The translations under genes were made by a program, and so were the position numbers. A DNA stretch of 64,000 nucleotides from Alphaproteobacteria bacterium (GTDB lineage Bacteria > Pseudomonadota > Alphaproteobacteria > UBA2966). Every line of letters begins with the position of its first letter. Positions within the stretch are counted from its first letter, which is position 1. The stretch lies in assembly GCA_021296255.1 (NCBI GenBank), contig JAGWAU010000001.1, positions 1 through 64,000 of the forward strand, written 5' to 3'. This document shows, piece by piece, positions 35,857 through 44,520 of this stretch. The notes under the pieces are model-generated. The model was not told where the DNA came from. It made no database searches and saw nothing but the letters and a program-made list of their open reading frames with translations.

Positions 35857-37301
35857 GGGTTGTTGCCGCCCTCGCGATATCAGCGTGCGCGGAGACGAAA
35901 CTACCTCCCCGCTCGTCCGGTTGGCTAGACCCCGGCCGGAGCGGCTCGGCCCCGGAAGCCAAGCCGGCTCCTGTGCCCAACACGCAGTTTGCCGACAAAG
36001 AGACGATCGTCCCGGCGACACCCCCGAAAAACGACGATGCAACCCAGCGTTCGCGGGAGGCCTCGGAGCCCGTTCCCGTGCGTCCGGTTCCACCGGTCGC
36101 CACGGAAACGCTGCCGGAGATTTCCCCGGCCGTTGCATCGACACCACCTGCGGATGGTGAGGGACCCGTTCGCGTCGCACTTTTGTTGCCCCTTTCGGGG
36201 ACGGAGCAGTCGCTCGGACAAGCCCTGCTCGACGCCGCGTTGATCGCTCTGTTCGAGATCGGTGACACCCGGCTCACACTCCTCCCCCGGGATACGCAGG
36301 GAACTCCCGAAGGCGCCCGGGCCGCCGCCACCGCTGTACTGCGGGAAGGCGTCCAACTGATGCTCGGGCCGGTGTTCAGTGCATCCGTCGCCGCGGCGGC
36401 GGAACCGGCGCGGGAGCGAGGCTTGAACGTCGTTGCGTTCTCCACGGACCGGCTCGTCGCGGGGAATGGGGTCTACCTTCTCGGGTTCATGCCCGACCAG
36501 CAGGTCGAGCGGGTGGTCGAGTTCGCCGCCAAACGCGGCATTTGGCGGTTCGCCGCACTTGCTCCGGAAACGGCCTATGGCGAGGCCGTCGTCGCCGCGT
36601 TTGAAAGTTCAATCCAGAGAAACGGCGGACGAGTCGCCCACGTCGAGCGCTATCTGCCGGACGCTAACGATTATTTCGAACCGGTGCGGCGCGTGGCCGG
36701 CTATGAGCGGCGCCACGATCCGCTAAACTTGCAGCGCGAAGCCCTTGCGGACACGGACGACCCTACAGCGAACGCCGAGCTACGGCGTTTGGAGAGTCGG
36801 AATGGGGCTGGTCCTCTGGATTATCAAGCCGTCATGCTGGCGGACGGGGGGGCGCGCCTGCGCGCCATCGCTCCACTTCTTCCCTTCTACGACGTCGACC
36901 CCGCCGAAATCAGATTCCTCGGAACCGGGCTCTGGGACGAACCCATGTTGGGCCGGGAGCCTGCATTGGTCGGCGGCTGGTTTGCGGGTCCGCCACCGGA
37001 AGCGGCTGCGGCTTTCGCGAAACGCTTCGAGAAACTTCATGGCTACACGCCGCCCCGAATAGCCAGTCTGGCTTATGACGCGACGGCCCTCGCCGCGGTT
37101 CTCATGCAAGGTGCGGCAGGTCCGGACTTCTCCGAGACCGCATTGACCCAACCGAGCGGCTTTGCCGGTTCGGATGGTATATTCCGTTTCCGAAACGACG
37201 GCATTGCCGAGCGGGGGCTGGCCGTGATCGAAGTCAGACCGCAGGGACTTCAAGTAATCGACAAGGCGCCGGACGCGTTCACGTCGGCGGGCGCGTCATA
37301 G
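35799..37301 (+). CDS. Penicillin-binding protein activator (LpoA/YraM-like lipoprotein)
   Basis: This outer-membrane lipoprotein of about 500 residues is thought to stimulate bifunctional penicillin-binding proteins. The signal sequence ends in a lipobox AISAC (Cys30). A Pro-rich linker (about 35-125) leads to a periplasmic-binding-protein-like domain (VRVALLLPLSGTEQSLGQALLDAA onward), as in the C-terminal part of LpoA. The TPR half found in enterobacterial LpoA is missing, as is usual in alphaproteobacteria. The start is a TTG at 35799 with GGAGGA eight bases before it. It is divergent from rsmI with overlapping 5' ends. Confidence 0.88.
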   Translation: MRRPPTSGRPFARQILAVTWVVAALAISACAETKLPPRSSGWLDPGRSGSAPEAKPAPVPNTQFADKETIVPATPPKNDDATQRSREASEPVPVRPVPPVATETLPEISPAVASTPPADGEGPVRVALLLPLSGTEQSLGQALLDAALIALFEIGDTRLTLLPRDTQGTPEGARAAATAVLREGVQLMLGPVFSASVAAAAEPARERGLNVVAFSTDRLVAGNGVYLLGFMPDQQVERVVEFAAKRGIWRFAALAPETAYGEAVVAAFESSIQRNGGRVAHVERYLPDANDYFEPVRRVAGYERRHDPLNLQREALADTDDPTANAELRRLESRNGAGPLDYQAVMLADGGARLRAIAPLLPFYDVDPAEIRFLGTGLWDEPMLGREPALVGGWFAGPPPEAAAAFAKRFEKLHGYTPPRIASLAYDATALAAVLMQGAAGPDFSETALTQPSGFAGSDGIFRFRNDGIAERGLAVIEVRPQGLQVIDKAPDAFTSAGAS

Positions 37302-37309
37302 GTCGAAGG

Positions 37310-37337
37310 ACGAGGAGCGCCGGAGCGGTTCCAACCA
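37310..37337 (-). repeat. REP-like element, copy D (partial)
   Basis: On the minus strand GGAACCGCTCCGGC (37319-37332) repeats the 14-nt core of copies A and B, 19 nt downstream of the hemW stop and in hemW orientation. Only the core is conserved; the flanking hairpin arms seen in A and B are lost. It lies between convergent genes. Confidence 0.45.
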
Positions 37338-37351
37338 AACTGAAAACCTCT

Positions 37352-38569
37352 CTAAGGCAGGAGTTCAGAGAGCAACGTGTTAAGCACGGCACGACCCCGA
37401 AGCGTCGTTCGCATGCCCTCCTGCGAGGTCTTGAGAAAGCCGCCGCCGACATGCCGACGTAGGCGGTCGGAGCCTATGTAATCTTCTGGGGTCTGCCCGA
37501 CCATCCGCTCGAAACGCTCAACCGATACGCCTTCCATCAGGCGAAGCCCCATCATCAGTGCCTCAGCAGCGCGCGTCGGCATATCAAGTGCTTCCATCGC
37601 CTCGAGGCCCGAGCCCGACCCTTCAACGGCCCCCAACCATTTTTCAGGGCTGCGCCATCGGCGGGTCGCAGTCCGGCCCTCCCCTTGTCCCAGACGGCCA
37701 TGCGCGCCGGGACCGACCCCCAACCAATCACCCGATCGCCAATAGACGAGGTTATGCCGGCATTTCTCACCGGGAGCCGCGAAATTCGACACCTCATAGG
37801 CTTCGAGGCCCGAGGCCCGGCAGCGGGTCACTGTCTCCTCGTACATCAGCGCCGCATCGTCCTCGCCGGGCAGCACAAGGTCCCCGCGCGCGTGCGCCTC
37901 GTGGAACCGCGTTCCCCGTTCGATCGTCAGTTGGTAAAGGGAGACGTGCCTCGGCCGAAGCGCCAGAACCCGCTCGAGTTCGCCGCGCCAAGACTGGGGC
38001 GTCTGTCCCGCCCTGGCATAGATCAAGTCGAAAGATACGCGATCGAACACCTCGCGGGCGGCCGAGACAGCTTCCATGGCCTCCGCGACATCATGCGTCC
38101 GTCCGAGAAAACGGAGCGCCTCGTCGTCGAGCGCCTGAACCCCAACGGACAGACGGTTGACCCCAGCGGCGCGGTAGTCGGCAAACCGTTCGGCTTCCGC
38201 CGAAGAGGGATTGGCTTCCAGCGTCACTTCCGATCCTTTGTCGATGAGGCCGCGCCGCGACAGAACGCCGAGAACGCTGTCCACCGTCTCGGGCACCATC
38301 AATGACGGCGTGCCGCCGCCGAAGAATACGCTCGCCACGGGTCGGACGACCCCCGCAGGGGCCTCGTCCAGGGCGCTTCCGAGATCGGCGACCAGAGCGC
38401 GACTCCATCTCGCCTGGTCGATCGCGTCTCGGACATGACTGTTGAAGTCGCAGTAAGGGCACTTGGACACGCAGAACGGCCAGTGGACATAGACCGCGAA
38501 CTCCGGATCCGCGGTGGCCGCGGACCGCCCCTGATGTTCACGGCTCGACTCAACGGTCGAAGCAGGCAT
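37352..38569 (-). CDS. hemW: Radical SAM heme chaperone HemW
   Basis: HemW binds heme and delivers it to membrane targets; it is related to coproporphyrinogen III dehydrogenase HemN but does not need to oxidise it. The radical-SAM cluster motif is CVSKCPYC, preceded by [15 protein letters not shown], the [11 protein letters not shown] segment and [14 protein letters not shown] are the HemW blocks. The Cys that HemN carries ahead of the motif is not seen, as usual for HemW. Start ATG 38569 is chosen over 38590; either overlaps rdgB, which precedes it on the same strand, so the genes are coupled. Confidence 0.9.
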   Translation of the reverse strand: MPASTVESSREHQGRSAATADPEFAVYVHWPFCVSKCPYCDFNSHVRDAIDQARWSRALVADLGSALDEAPAGVVRPVASVFFGGGTPSLMVPETVDSVLGVLSRRGLIDKGSEVTLEANPSSAEAERFADYRAAGVNRLSVGVQALDDEALRFLGRTHDVAEAMEAVSAAREVFDRVSFDLIYARAGQTPQSWRGELERVLALRPRHVSLYQLTIERGTRFHEAHARGDLVLPGEDDAALMYEETVTRCRASGLEAYEVSNFAAPGEKCRHNLVYWRSGDWLGVGPGAHGRLGQGEGRTATRRWRSPEKWLGAVEGSGSGLEAMEALDMPTRAAEALMMGLRLMEGVSVERFERMVGQTPEDYIGSDRLRRHVGGGFLKTSQEGMRTTLRGRAVLNTLLSELLP

Positions 38570-39176
38570 TGACGAGCTTGCGGAAGGCATCGGCCCGGTG
38601 GCTGATGGCGTGCTTGTCCTGGGGATCCATCTCGCCGAACGTCATCCGGCGCCCGTCGGCCACGAACATGGGATCGTAACCGAACCCGTTGTTCCCCCGC
38701 GGCGGCCAGACGAGATGGCCGTCAACACGCCCGACGAACACCTCGGCGTGCCCATCGGGCCAAGCAAGGCAAAGGGCCGACGTGAAGTGCGCCGTGCGGT
38801 CGCCCCCGTCCGTCCGGACCAGCCGGCGCTCCACCTCGGCCATGGCACGAGAGAAATTCTTTTCTGGCCCTGCCCACCGCGCCGAACGGATCCCGGGCTC
38901 GCCATTCAACGCATGTACGACCAAGCCGGAATCATCAGCGAGGGCGGGCATCCCGCCCGCGGCGGCCGCGGCCAAAGCCTTGATACGGGCGTTCTCGCTG
39001 AAGGATCGGCCGTCCTCTTCCGGCTCGTCCAGACCGAGAGAAGCCACCGAGACAACGTCCACGTCGAAGGGGCGAAGCAGATCGGCGATTTCGCGAACCT
39101 TGCCCGGGTTGTGGCTTGCGATCACCAGCCGCTCGTCGCGAAAGATCCGTGCCAAGTCCCCAGAGTCCGAAATCAA
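38550..39176 (-). CDS. rdgB: XTP/dITP diphosphatase (Ham1 family)
   Basis: RdgB hydrolyses non-canonical purine triphosphates (XTP, dITP) to monophosphates, keeping them out of DNA and RNA. The 208 residues show the N-terminal nucleotide-binding [10 protein letters not shown], the FSENARIKA block, [26 protein letters not shown] with the metal-binding acidic residues, and GFGYDPMF near the C-terminus. It overlaps rph by 4 nt upstream and hemW by 20 nt downstream, forming the conserved rph-rdgB-hemW operon. Confidence 0.95.
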   Translation of the reverse strand: MISDSGDLARIFRDERLVIASHNPGKVREIADLLRPFDVDVVSVASLGLDEPEEDGRSFSENARIKALAAAAAGGMPALADDSGLVVHALNGEPGIRSARWAGPEKNFSRAMAEVERRLVRTDGGDRTAHFTSALCLAWPDGHAEVFVGRVDGHLVWPPRGNNGFGYDPMFVADGRRMTFGEMDPQDKHAISHRADAFRKLVNACFDR

Positions 39177-39919
39177 GCGTCTCCACGGAGCGCGGAGCGC
39201 TGCAACTCAACCAGCCGCCCACAGCCCACCCGCGCCAGGGCAAGAAGCTCAAGGAACTGCTGCTCGGAGAACGGACTCTTTTCCGCCGTGCCCTGTATCT
39301 CCACAATGGCGCCCACGCCCGCAAACACGAAATTGGAGTCCGCATCCGCGCTCGAGTCCTCCGCATAGTCGAGATCGAGGATCGGTATCCCATTGAAGAT
39401 GCCGCAGCTTACGGCGGCGACGTAATCCGACAGCGGATTGGCCGCCACGATTCCGTCAGCCTTCATCCGCGTGAATGCACGGTGCAGCGCCACGAAACCC
39501 CCGGTAATCGCGGCGGTGCGCGTCCCGCCGTCCGCTTGAACGACGTCGCAGTCCACTCTGATCTGACGCTCGCCAAAGGCGGTGAGGTCGCACACCGCCC
39601 GCAGGCTGCGACCGATCAGTCTCTGGATCTCGAGCGTTCTCCCCCCCTGACGGCCACGCGCCGCTTCCCGATCCGTGCGCTCGTGGGTCGAGCGCGGCAA
39701 CATGCCGTATTCCGCCGTGATCCAGCCTCGACCCGCGTTGCGCAACCAAGGTGGCACGCGCTCGTCAACGCTGGCGGTGCACAGAACATGGGTATCGCCA
39801 AAGCGCGCCATGCACGATCCTTCAGCATATTTGGAGAACCCGGGTTCGAGCACTACTTCCCGAAGTTCGTCCACACGGCGACCGGACGGACGCATGCCAC
39901 ACTCCCTCGATCTGCCCAA
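39173..39919 (-). CDS. rph: Ribonuclease PH
   Basis: RNase PH trims tRNA 3' ends phosphorolytically. The 248 residues begin near the typical MRPSGR, then [39 protein letters not shown] with the Arg residues that bind phosphate, [16 protein letters not shown] and [18 protein letters not shown]. Full length and unbroken, unlike the truncated allele of some laboratory strains. First gene of the rph-rdgB-hemW run; divergent from hrcA, with the amidase gene between. Confidence 0.95.
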   Translation of the reverse strand: MGRSRECGMRPSGRRVDELREVVLEPGFSKYAEGSCMARFGDTHVLCTASVDERVPPWLRNAGRGWITAEYGMLPRSTHERTDREAARGRQGGRTLEIQRLIGRSLRAVCDLTAFGERQIRVDCDVVQADGGTRTAAITGGFVALHRAFTRMKADGIVAANPLSDYVAAVSCGIFNGIPILDLDYAEDSSADADSNFVFAGVGAIVEIQGTAEKSPFSEQQFLELLALARVGCGRLVELQRSALRGDA

Positions 39920-39984
39920 GGTGACCAGAGCCTGAGGTTCTATAGATTAGGCGATGGCCGGTCCAGATCGGAAGCGCCGCGGTG

Positions 39985-41361
39985 TCACAGCGGTGGCGCC
40001 GAACGGTGCCAATCCGTCGTCCGCTGGTATGCATGGCCAACGCGAAACAGCAGATCTTCGGAGAATGGTGGCCCGAGAAGCTGAAAGGCCGTCGGCAAGC
40101 CGTTCTTCGTGAACCCGCAAGGCACCGACATTCCCGGAATTCCCAGGTAGCTGGCGAAACGGACGCACCCGGCCGACCCGGTGAACGTCCGCTCCAACTC
40201 GTCCGCATCGGCGGTTTCGATCTCGACGACCGTGGGCACCGGGGTTGCGATGACGGGGGTGAACAGCACGTCGGCTTCGGCGTGAACGGCGGCGAGGTGA
40301 TCGCGCAACAGGACTTCACGAAGGGACAGGGCTTCCAGATAACGTGTGGCCGGTATCAGGAATCCTTCGTAGAGAACGCTGCGCGCGGTGAAGGAAACCT
40401 CGTCGGGCCTAGTCCTGAGCGCGCGGCTGTAGATCGTCGCGCGCTCGGCCTTAGTCAGTATCTGCTGGAGGTCGTTGAGGCGTTCCACGTCGGGGACGAC
40501 GACATCAACGATCTCGGCCCCGAGGCCTCTCAACTCCCGCAGTGCCGCCTCCATGGCCTCGGCAATCTCATCATCGACGGCGGCGAAGACGGACCCCGTG
40601 GCGCGAGCGACAGTGACGCCCCGCAGGTCGCCAACGAGCGCCCGGCGGTAGTCCGGGATCTCAACCTCTGCCGTCGTCGGATCCTCCGGGTCCGTGCCAG
40701 CGATCACCTGAAGCACCAGCGCGCAATCCTCTACCGAACGGGTCAACGGGCCCAGACAGTCGACGGACCAAGTGGTATGCACATTGCCATAGCGACTGAC
40801 CAGCCCGAACGTGGGTTTGAGTCCGACAACCCCGCACATCGCCGCCGGCATGCGTATCGAGCCACCGGCATCGGAGCCGAGCGCACCACCGGCCAGCCGC
40901 GCGGCAACCGCAGCCCCCGGTCCACTGGAGGATCCGCCGCTGATGTGCCTTGAACTCCACGGATTGATGCATCGGCCGAAATGCTCGTTGTTCCCGAGGC
41001 CGGCAAATTCATCAAGGTTGAGGCGGCCGAGATTGACGGCACCCGCCTGTTCCAGTCGATCGATCACCGTCGCCGTATCGGTTGCCGGTGCGTCGAGCGC
41101 GCGCATACCTGAGGTGACTGGAACGCTTGCCCGGCGAAAGACATCCTTGTGCGCGAGTGGAATACCCTGCAACTCGCCCCGGAGGCGCCCGTCGGACCTA
41201 TCGCGATCCGATTGCGCTGCGGCGGTACGTGCGTCCGCTGCGTCCCACGCGATAAAGCAATTGATTACCGGTTGGAGACGCTCGATACGCTCGAGATGTG
41301 CCTCGGTCAGGGCCCGCGCGGTCAGGTCGCCCGACGCGAGCGCCCGGCTCATCTCAGTCAT
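39985..41361 (-). CDS. Amidase signature family hydrolase
   Basis: A 458-residue amidase with the complete Ser-cisSer-Lys triad: Lys72 in PLAHKDVF, Ser144 in ISGGSSSGPGAAVAA and nucleophile Ser168 in SDAGGSIRMPA. It hydrolyses an amide, possibly of an aryl or carbamoyl substrate. It is not GatA, since no gatB or gatC is nearby and the C-terminal region differs. It sits between hrcA and rph, where related genomes usually have nothing, so it may be an insertion. The C-terminus (FQLLGPPFSEDLLFRVGHAYQ) is normal. Confidence 0.85.
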   Translation of the reverse strand: MTEMSRALASGDLTARALTEAHLERIERLQPVINCFIAWDAADARTAAAQSDRDRSDGRLRGELQGIPLAHKDVFRRASVPVTSGMRALDAPATDTATVIDRLEQAGAVNLGRLNLDEFAGLGNNEHFGRCINPWSSRHISGGSSSGPGAAVAARLAGGALGSDAGGSIRMPAAMCGVVGLKPTFGLVSRYGNVHTTWSVDCLGPLTRSVEDCALVLQVIAGTDPEDPTTAEVEIPDYRRALVGDLRGVTVARATGSVFAAVDDEIAEAMEAALRELRGLGAEIVDVVVPDVERLNDLQQILTKAERATIYSRALRTRPDEVSFTARSVLYEGFLIPATRYLEALSLREVLLRDHLAAVHAEADVLFTPVIATPVPTVVEIETADADELERTFTGSAGCVRFASYLGIPGMSVPCGFTKNGLPTAFQLLGPPFSEDLLFRVGHAYQRTTDWHRSAPPL

Positions 41362-41482
41362 CGACAGCGCGCATGGATCGTGCGACTGGGACAGGTTGCC
41401 TCTCCGTGAACACGTGTTCGTGCCGATCAGATATCGCCGGCGGCGGCGGCGGTGTCATCGATCGTGCACCCCGCACCGCGCG

Positions 41483-41511
41483 TTGACGGACTGAAACCCC
41501 ATTACTACATT
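41483..41511 (+). promoter_or_regulatory. Candidate sigma70 promoter of hrcA
   Basis: TTGACG (41483-41488) and TACATT (41506-41511) are separated by 17 nt, about 48 nt before the hrcA start. The -35 matches the consensus at five of six positions and the -10 at four. No CIRCE inverted repeat (TTAGCACTC..GAGTGCTAA) is present here or upstream of dnaK. Confidence 0.4.
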
Positions 41512-41558
41512 CATTTTCTCGTGAGGCGAACACATATGCCGCCTTTCATCCGAGGTTC

Positions 41559-42605
41559 GTGACGAAGATGATTACGGAGCTTAGCCAACGCTCCCGCGAG
41601 GTCCTGCGCCAGATCGTCGAAGTCTATGTGGAGACCGGCGAGCCGGTGGGATCGAAAACGATCGCCAACCGCCTGCCCATTACGCTGTCTCCGGCCTCGA
41701 TCCGGCACGTGATGGCCGATCTGGAGCGCTTCGGCCTGCTGTTTTCACCACATACCTCCGCAGGCCGCCTGCCCACGGAGGCGGGTTTGCGATTTTTCGT
41801 CGATGGCCTCTTGGAAGTCGGCAACCTCACCGAGCAGGAGCGCTCGGACATCGAGGCGCGGTGCGCCGCGTCCGGACGGGGGACGGAGGATGTCCTGACC
41901 GAGGCAACACAGCTTCTGTCCGGCCTCTCCCATTACACGGGCCTGGTCGTGGCACCCAAACGCAAGGATGCCGCCTTCAAACAGGCCGAATTCGTCGGCC
42001 TCTCGCCGGGACGCGCGTTGGTCATCCTCGTGAGCGACGACGGACTCGTGGAGAACCGCGTGATCGAGACGCCAGCCGACCTGCCGCCCTCGGTGCTGGT
42101 CGAGGCCTCGAACTATCTGAGCGCGCGGCTGCTGGGCCGGACTCTCGACGAGGCTCGCGTCGGCATTGTCGAGGAGTTGGAGGCGGATCGGACCGAGCTC
42201 AACGGGCTGACGGCACGGATCGTGGAGGCGGGTCTCGCCACATGGAGCGGGGACTCCAGCCGTGAGACGCTCATCGTTCGAGGACAGGCGCGCCTGCTCG
42301 AGGATGTCAGCGCGGTCGAGGACCTTGAACGCGTGCGCGAGCTTTACGATGCCCTGGAAACCAAGAAAGAAGTCATCCGCCTGCTCGAACTCACGGAAGG
42401 TGGCGAGGGTGTCCAGATTTACATCGGGGCAGAAAACAAGCTCTTCAACATGGCCGGCTGTTCGCTGATTGTCGCTCCGTACGGCAACTCCCACAACAGA
42501 GTGATCGGCGCGATCGGGGTCATCGGCCCGAAACGCCTCAACTACGCCCGCATCGTTCCCATGGTGGATTACACGGCAAAGGTCGTGGGAGCCCTCGTGA
42601 GCTGA
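41559..42605 (+). CDS. hrcA: Heat-inducible transcription repressor HrcA
   Basis: HrcA represses heat-shock genes by binding CIRCE elements, and folds with help from GroEL. The 348 residues contain the N-terminal winged-helix domain (SQRSREVLRQIVEVYVETGEPVGSKTIA, then SPASIRHVMADLERFGLL) and the PHTSAGRLPTEAGLRFFVD block. The C-terminal part has IYIGAENKLFNMAGCSLIVAPYG. Start is GTG 41559, or ATG 41568 three codons later. It is followed by grpE at 22 nt and forms the standard hrcA-grpE operon. Its own operator is not in this window, so the CIRCE target is presumably groESL elsewhere. Confidence 0.93.
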   Translation: MTKMITELSQRSREVLRQIVEVYVETGEPVGSKTIANRLPITLSPASIRHVMADLERFGLLFSPHTSAGRLPTEAGLRFFVDGLLEVGNLTEQERSDIEARCAASGRGTEDVLTEATQLLSGLSHYTGLVVAPKRKDAAFKQAEFVGLSPGRALVILVSDDGLVENRVIETPADLPPSVLVEASNYLSARLLGRTLDEARVGIVEELEADRTELNGLTARIVEAGLATWSGDSSRETLIVRGQARLLEDVSAVEDLERVRELYDALETKKEVIRLLELTEGGEGVQIYIGAENKLFNMAGCSLIVAPYGNSHNRVIGAIGVIGPKRLNYARIVPMVDYTAKVVGALVS

Positions 42606-42627
42606 CCTGTTGCAGCGGACTTCAACG

Positions 42628-43350
42628 ATGGACGAAACTGTCGCGAACGACAACATGGAGATCAAACGCTTGAACGACAAAAAACTGGAAACCGAGGCGA
42701 GCGGAGAGGACTCTGCAGAGCTTGAAGAGGATGCCGCGGAGGACGCATCCGCCCAACCCGAGAGCGCAGACGCCGGGGGCGGGGACCCGCCTCCCGAGGC
42801 GCAGGCCGAGACAGAGGCGACTGAAGCCGAGATGTCGCCCCAAGAGCAGATCGGCGACCTCAAAGATCAGTTGCTGCGGGCACTGGCCGAGGTCGAGAAC
42901 ACGCGCCGCCGCGCACGGCGGGAGAGGGAGGACACCGCCAAGTACGCGATCGCCAATTTCGCCCGTGACGTCCTCGCCGTCAGCGATAATCTCGCGCGGG
43001 CGCTCGAGGCCGTGCCGGAGGACGCGCGCGCGGGCAACGACGCCATGGAAACCCTGTATCAAGGCGTCGAGCTGACGCAACGGGAGCTGCAGACCGCGAT
43101 GGACCGCCACGGAATACGGCAGGTGGACCCCCTCGGCGAGAAGTTTGACCACAACTTCCACCAAGCCATGTTCGAGGTCGAAAGCCCCGACGCGGAGCCG
43201 GGCACGGTCGTCCAGGTCGCACAGTTCGGATATGTCATTGACGAACGGCTGTTGCGCCCCGCAATGGTCGGGGTTGCGAAGAAACCGCCGCCTCCCGATG
43301 TGGCGGAAGAGAGTTCCGGTGACGAGCCCGACGCGGAAAGCGGGAGCTAA
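42628..43350 (+). CDS. grpE: Nucleotide exchange factor GrpE
   Basis: GrpE releases ADP from DnaK. The 240 residues start with a long acidic, disordered segment (about 1-75, with many Glu and Ala), followed by the dimerising coiled coil (QEQIGDLKDQLLRALAEVEN, then RRARREREDTAKYAIANF). The C-terminal beta-domain has FDHNFHQAMFEVE and VVQVAQFGYVIDERLLRPAMVGVA, the DnaK-binding GrpE signature. ATG 42628 is chosen over the upstream TTG. A hairpin terminator-like structure lies 19 nt beyond the stop. Confidence 0.95.
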   Translation: MDETVANDNMEIKRLNDKKLETEASGEDSAELEEDAAEDASAQPESADAGGGDPPPEAQAETEATEAEMSPQEQIGDLKDQLLRALAEVENTRRRARREREDTAKYAIANFARDVLAVSDNLARALEAVPEDARAGNDAMETLYQGVELTQRELQTAMDRHGIRQVDPLGEKFDHNFHQAMFEVESPDAEPGTVVQVAQFGYVIDERLLRPAMVGVAKKPPPPDVAEESSGDEPDAESGS

Positions 43351-43368
43351 AGTCGATACCACGGCCCG

Positions 43369-43390
43369 GTAACGGCCGTAGGGCCGTTAC
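43369..43390. terminator. Bidirectional terminator-like hairpin after grpE
   Basis: GTAACGGCC (43369-43377) and GGCCGTTAC (43382-43390) form a perfect 9-bp stem with a 4-nt loop, lying between the convergent grpE and DUF1848 gene ends. There is no poly-T stretch, so it would act as a Rho-assisted or mRNA-stabilising element for either direction. Confidence 0.6.
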
Positions 43391-43399
43391 GACATCGGA

Positions 43400-44281
43400 C
43401 TATATCGGTGTTCCCAGAACTTCGGCGTCCGAGTCGCTCCGCGTGAATCGCTTGACCGCTTGGCCTCTGTCGCTCACGGCGTAGCAGTACGCACAACCGT
43501 GGGGACACGTGTCATAGGCGCCGATGTCACGTGACTCGTGGCAAAGACACCCCGGTCTGTTGCCCTTCTGCCGGGATTCGATGTCGAAGCCTGCGACTCG
43601 GGACAGCCGTTCCACATCGATGCATCGGGCGGCGCGGACCGATGGAACCAGGAAATCCGGCTGCGAGCAGATGGTGGCTTCCATACCGTCGGCGGCGGCA
43701 ATCCGGCCGAACTCTCCTACCAAGTCCGTTGCCTCGGACGCCGAGGCTTCCCACCAGTTGAAACCGTATTTTCGTGATGCCGCGTCCAGGTTCCGCCGAG
43801 ACTTGCGATAGGGATTGACGAAGGAAATCACGGCCTCGTCGGTCAAGCCGGCCAGTTTCCGGCAGAGCCCCGCGAAGTTGTCCTGATGGAATGCGGAGGG
43901 TGTCAGCGAACTAAACAGCACCGGGTCATAACGCCAAACCAGAGCGCCGGGCCCATAGATGCGAGCGAGCCGCCGGAAGGTCTCGATCTGGATATCGGCC
44001 AGGGGCACGGAGCGGTCGACGGCCGCCGGGTAGCCCAATACGGTGAACTGGATCACGAACGGATAGCCGAGGTCGCGAATGCGTTCCAGATGAGGCAGGA
44101 ACGGGGCCGGGTTTCGTGTCCAGAATACGAACCCATCGACGTCGTCGACCGTCAACGAAACCTCGTATCGAGGTCCACCATAAGGATTTGTGACCAGACA
44201 CCTACCGGCGGCGAGGCGCTTCATGAACCAGTCGCCGTAAAACGCCGGTATATCCGTGCGGTAACTGGCGGAAACGATCAT
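43400..44281 (-). CDS. DUF1848 family protein with C-terminal Cys cluster
   Basis: A 293-residue protein of the DUF1848 group: MIVSASYRTDIPAFYGDWF, then FWTRNPAPFLPHLERIRDLGYPFVIQFT and GPGALVWRYDPVLFSS. The C-terminal CLCHESRDIGAYDTCPHGCAYCYA carries five Cys residues, likely binding an iron-sulfur cluster. The CxxxCxxC arrangement sits at the opposite end from normal radical SAM enzymes, though the barrel-like spacing resembles them. It may act in repair or modification chemistry, but no reaction is known. ATG 44281 is taken over 44308, as the family begins at MIVSASYRTD. No obvious operon partners. Confidence 0.85.
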   Translation of the reverse strand: MIVSASYRTDIPAFYGDWFMKRLAAGRCLVTNPYGGPRYEVSLTVDDVDGFVFWTRNPAPFLPHLERIRDLGYPFVIQFTVLGYPAAVDRSVPLADIQIETFRRLARIYGPGALVWRYDPVLFSSLTPSAFHQDNFAGLCRKLAGLTDEAVISFVNPYRKSRRNLDAASRKYGFNWWEASASEATDLVGEFGRIAAADGMEATICSQPDFLVPSVRAARCIDVERLSRVAGFDIESRQKGNRPGCLCHESRDIGAYDTCPHGCAYCYAVSDRGQAVKRFTRSDSDAEVLGTPI

Positions 44282-44374
44282 TCCCGTCGGCCTATGCCCG
44301 AAGTGCACGTCCGTTCACCCCGGTCCGGATGTTCGAGAGGCTTAAGCGGCGGACATTCGGGCGAAAATCAACGT

Positions 44375-44412
44375 CTTGAGTCCTTGCGAGGTCATAAGCC
44401 GGTACTTATATA
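44375..44412 (+). promoter_or_regulatory. Candidate heat-shock (RpoH) promoter of dnaK
   Basis: CTTGCG (44383-44388) is followed after 16 nt by CTTATATA (44405-44412), resembling alphaproteobacterial sigma32 promoters (CTTGAA-N16/17-CYTATAT). A second CTTGAG at 44375 lies just upstream. The distance to the dnaK start is about 108 nt, which leaves a long 5' leader. No CIRCE is present. Confidence 0.4.
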
Positions 44413-44520
44413 AGCCCACAGCGCTTCGGCACAGGCCACGGGACACCAACTTCGAACAACTCAGGGATTTCGGGCGGAGCCTTCCAGGGCCGCTCGAATT
44501 CGCCGCGAAAGGAGTTTGTC

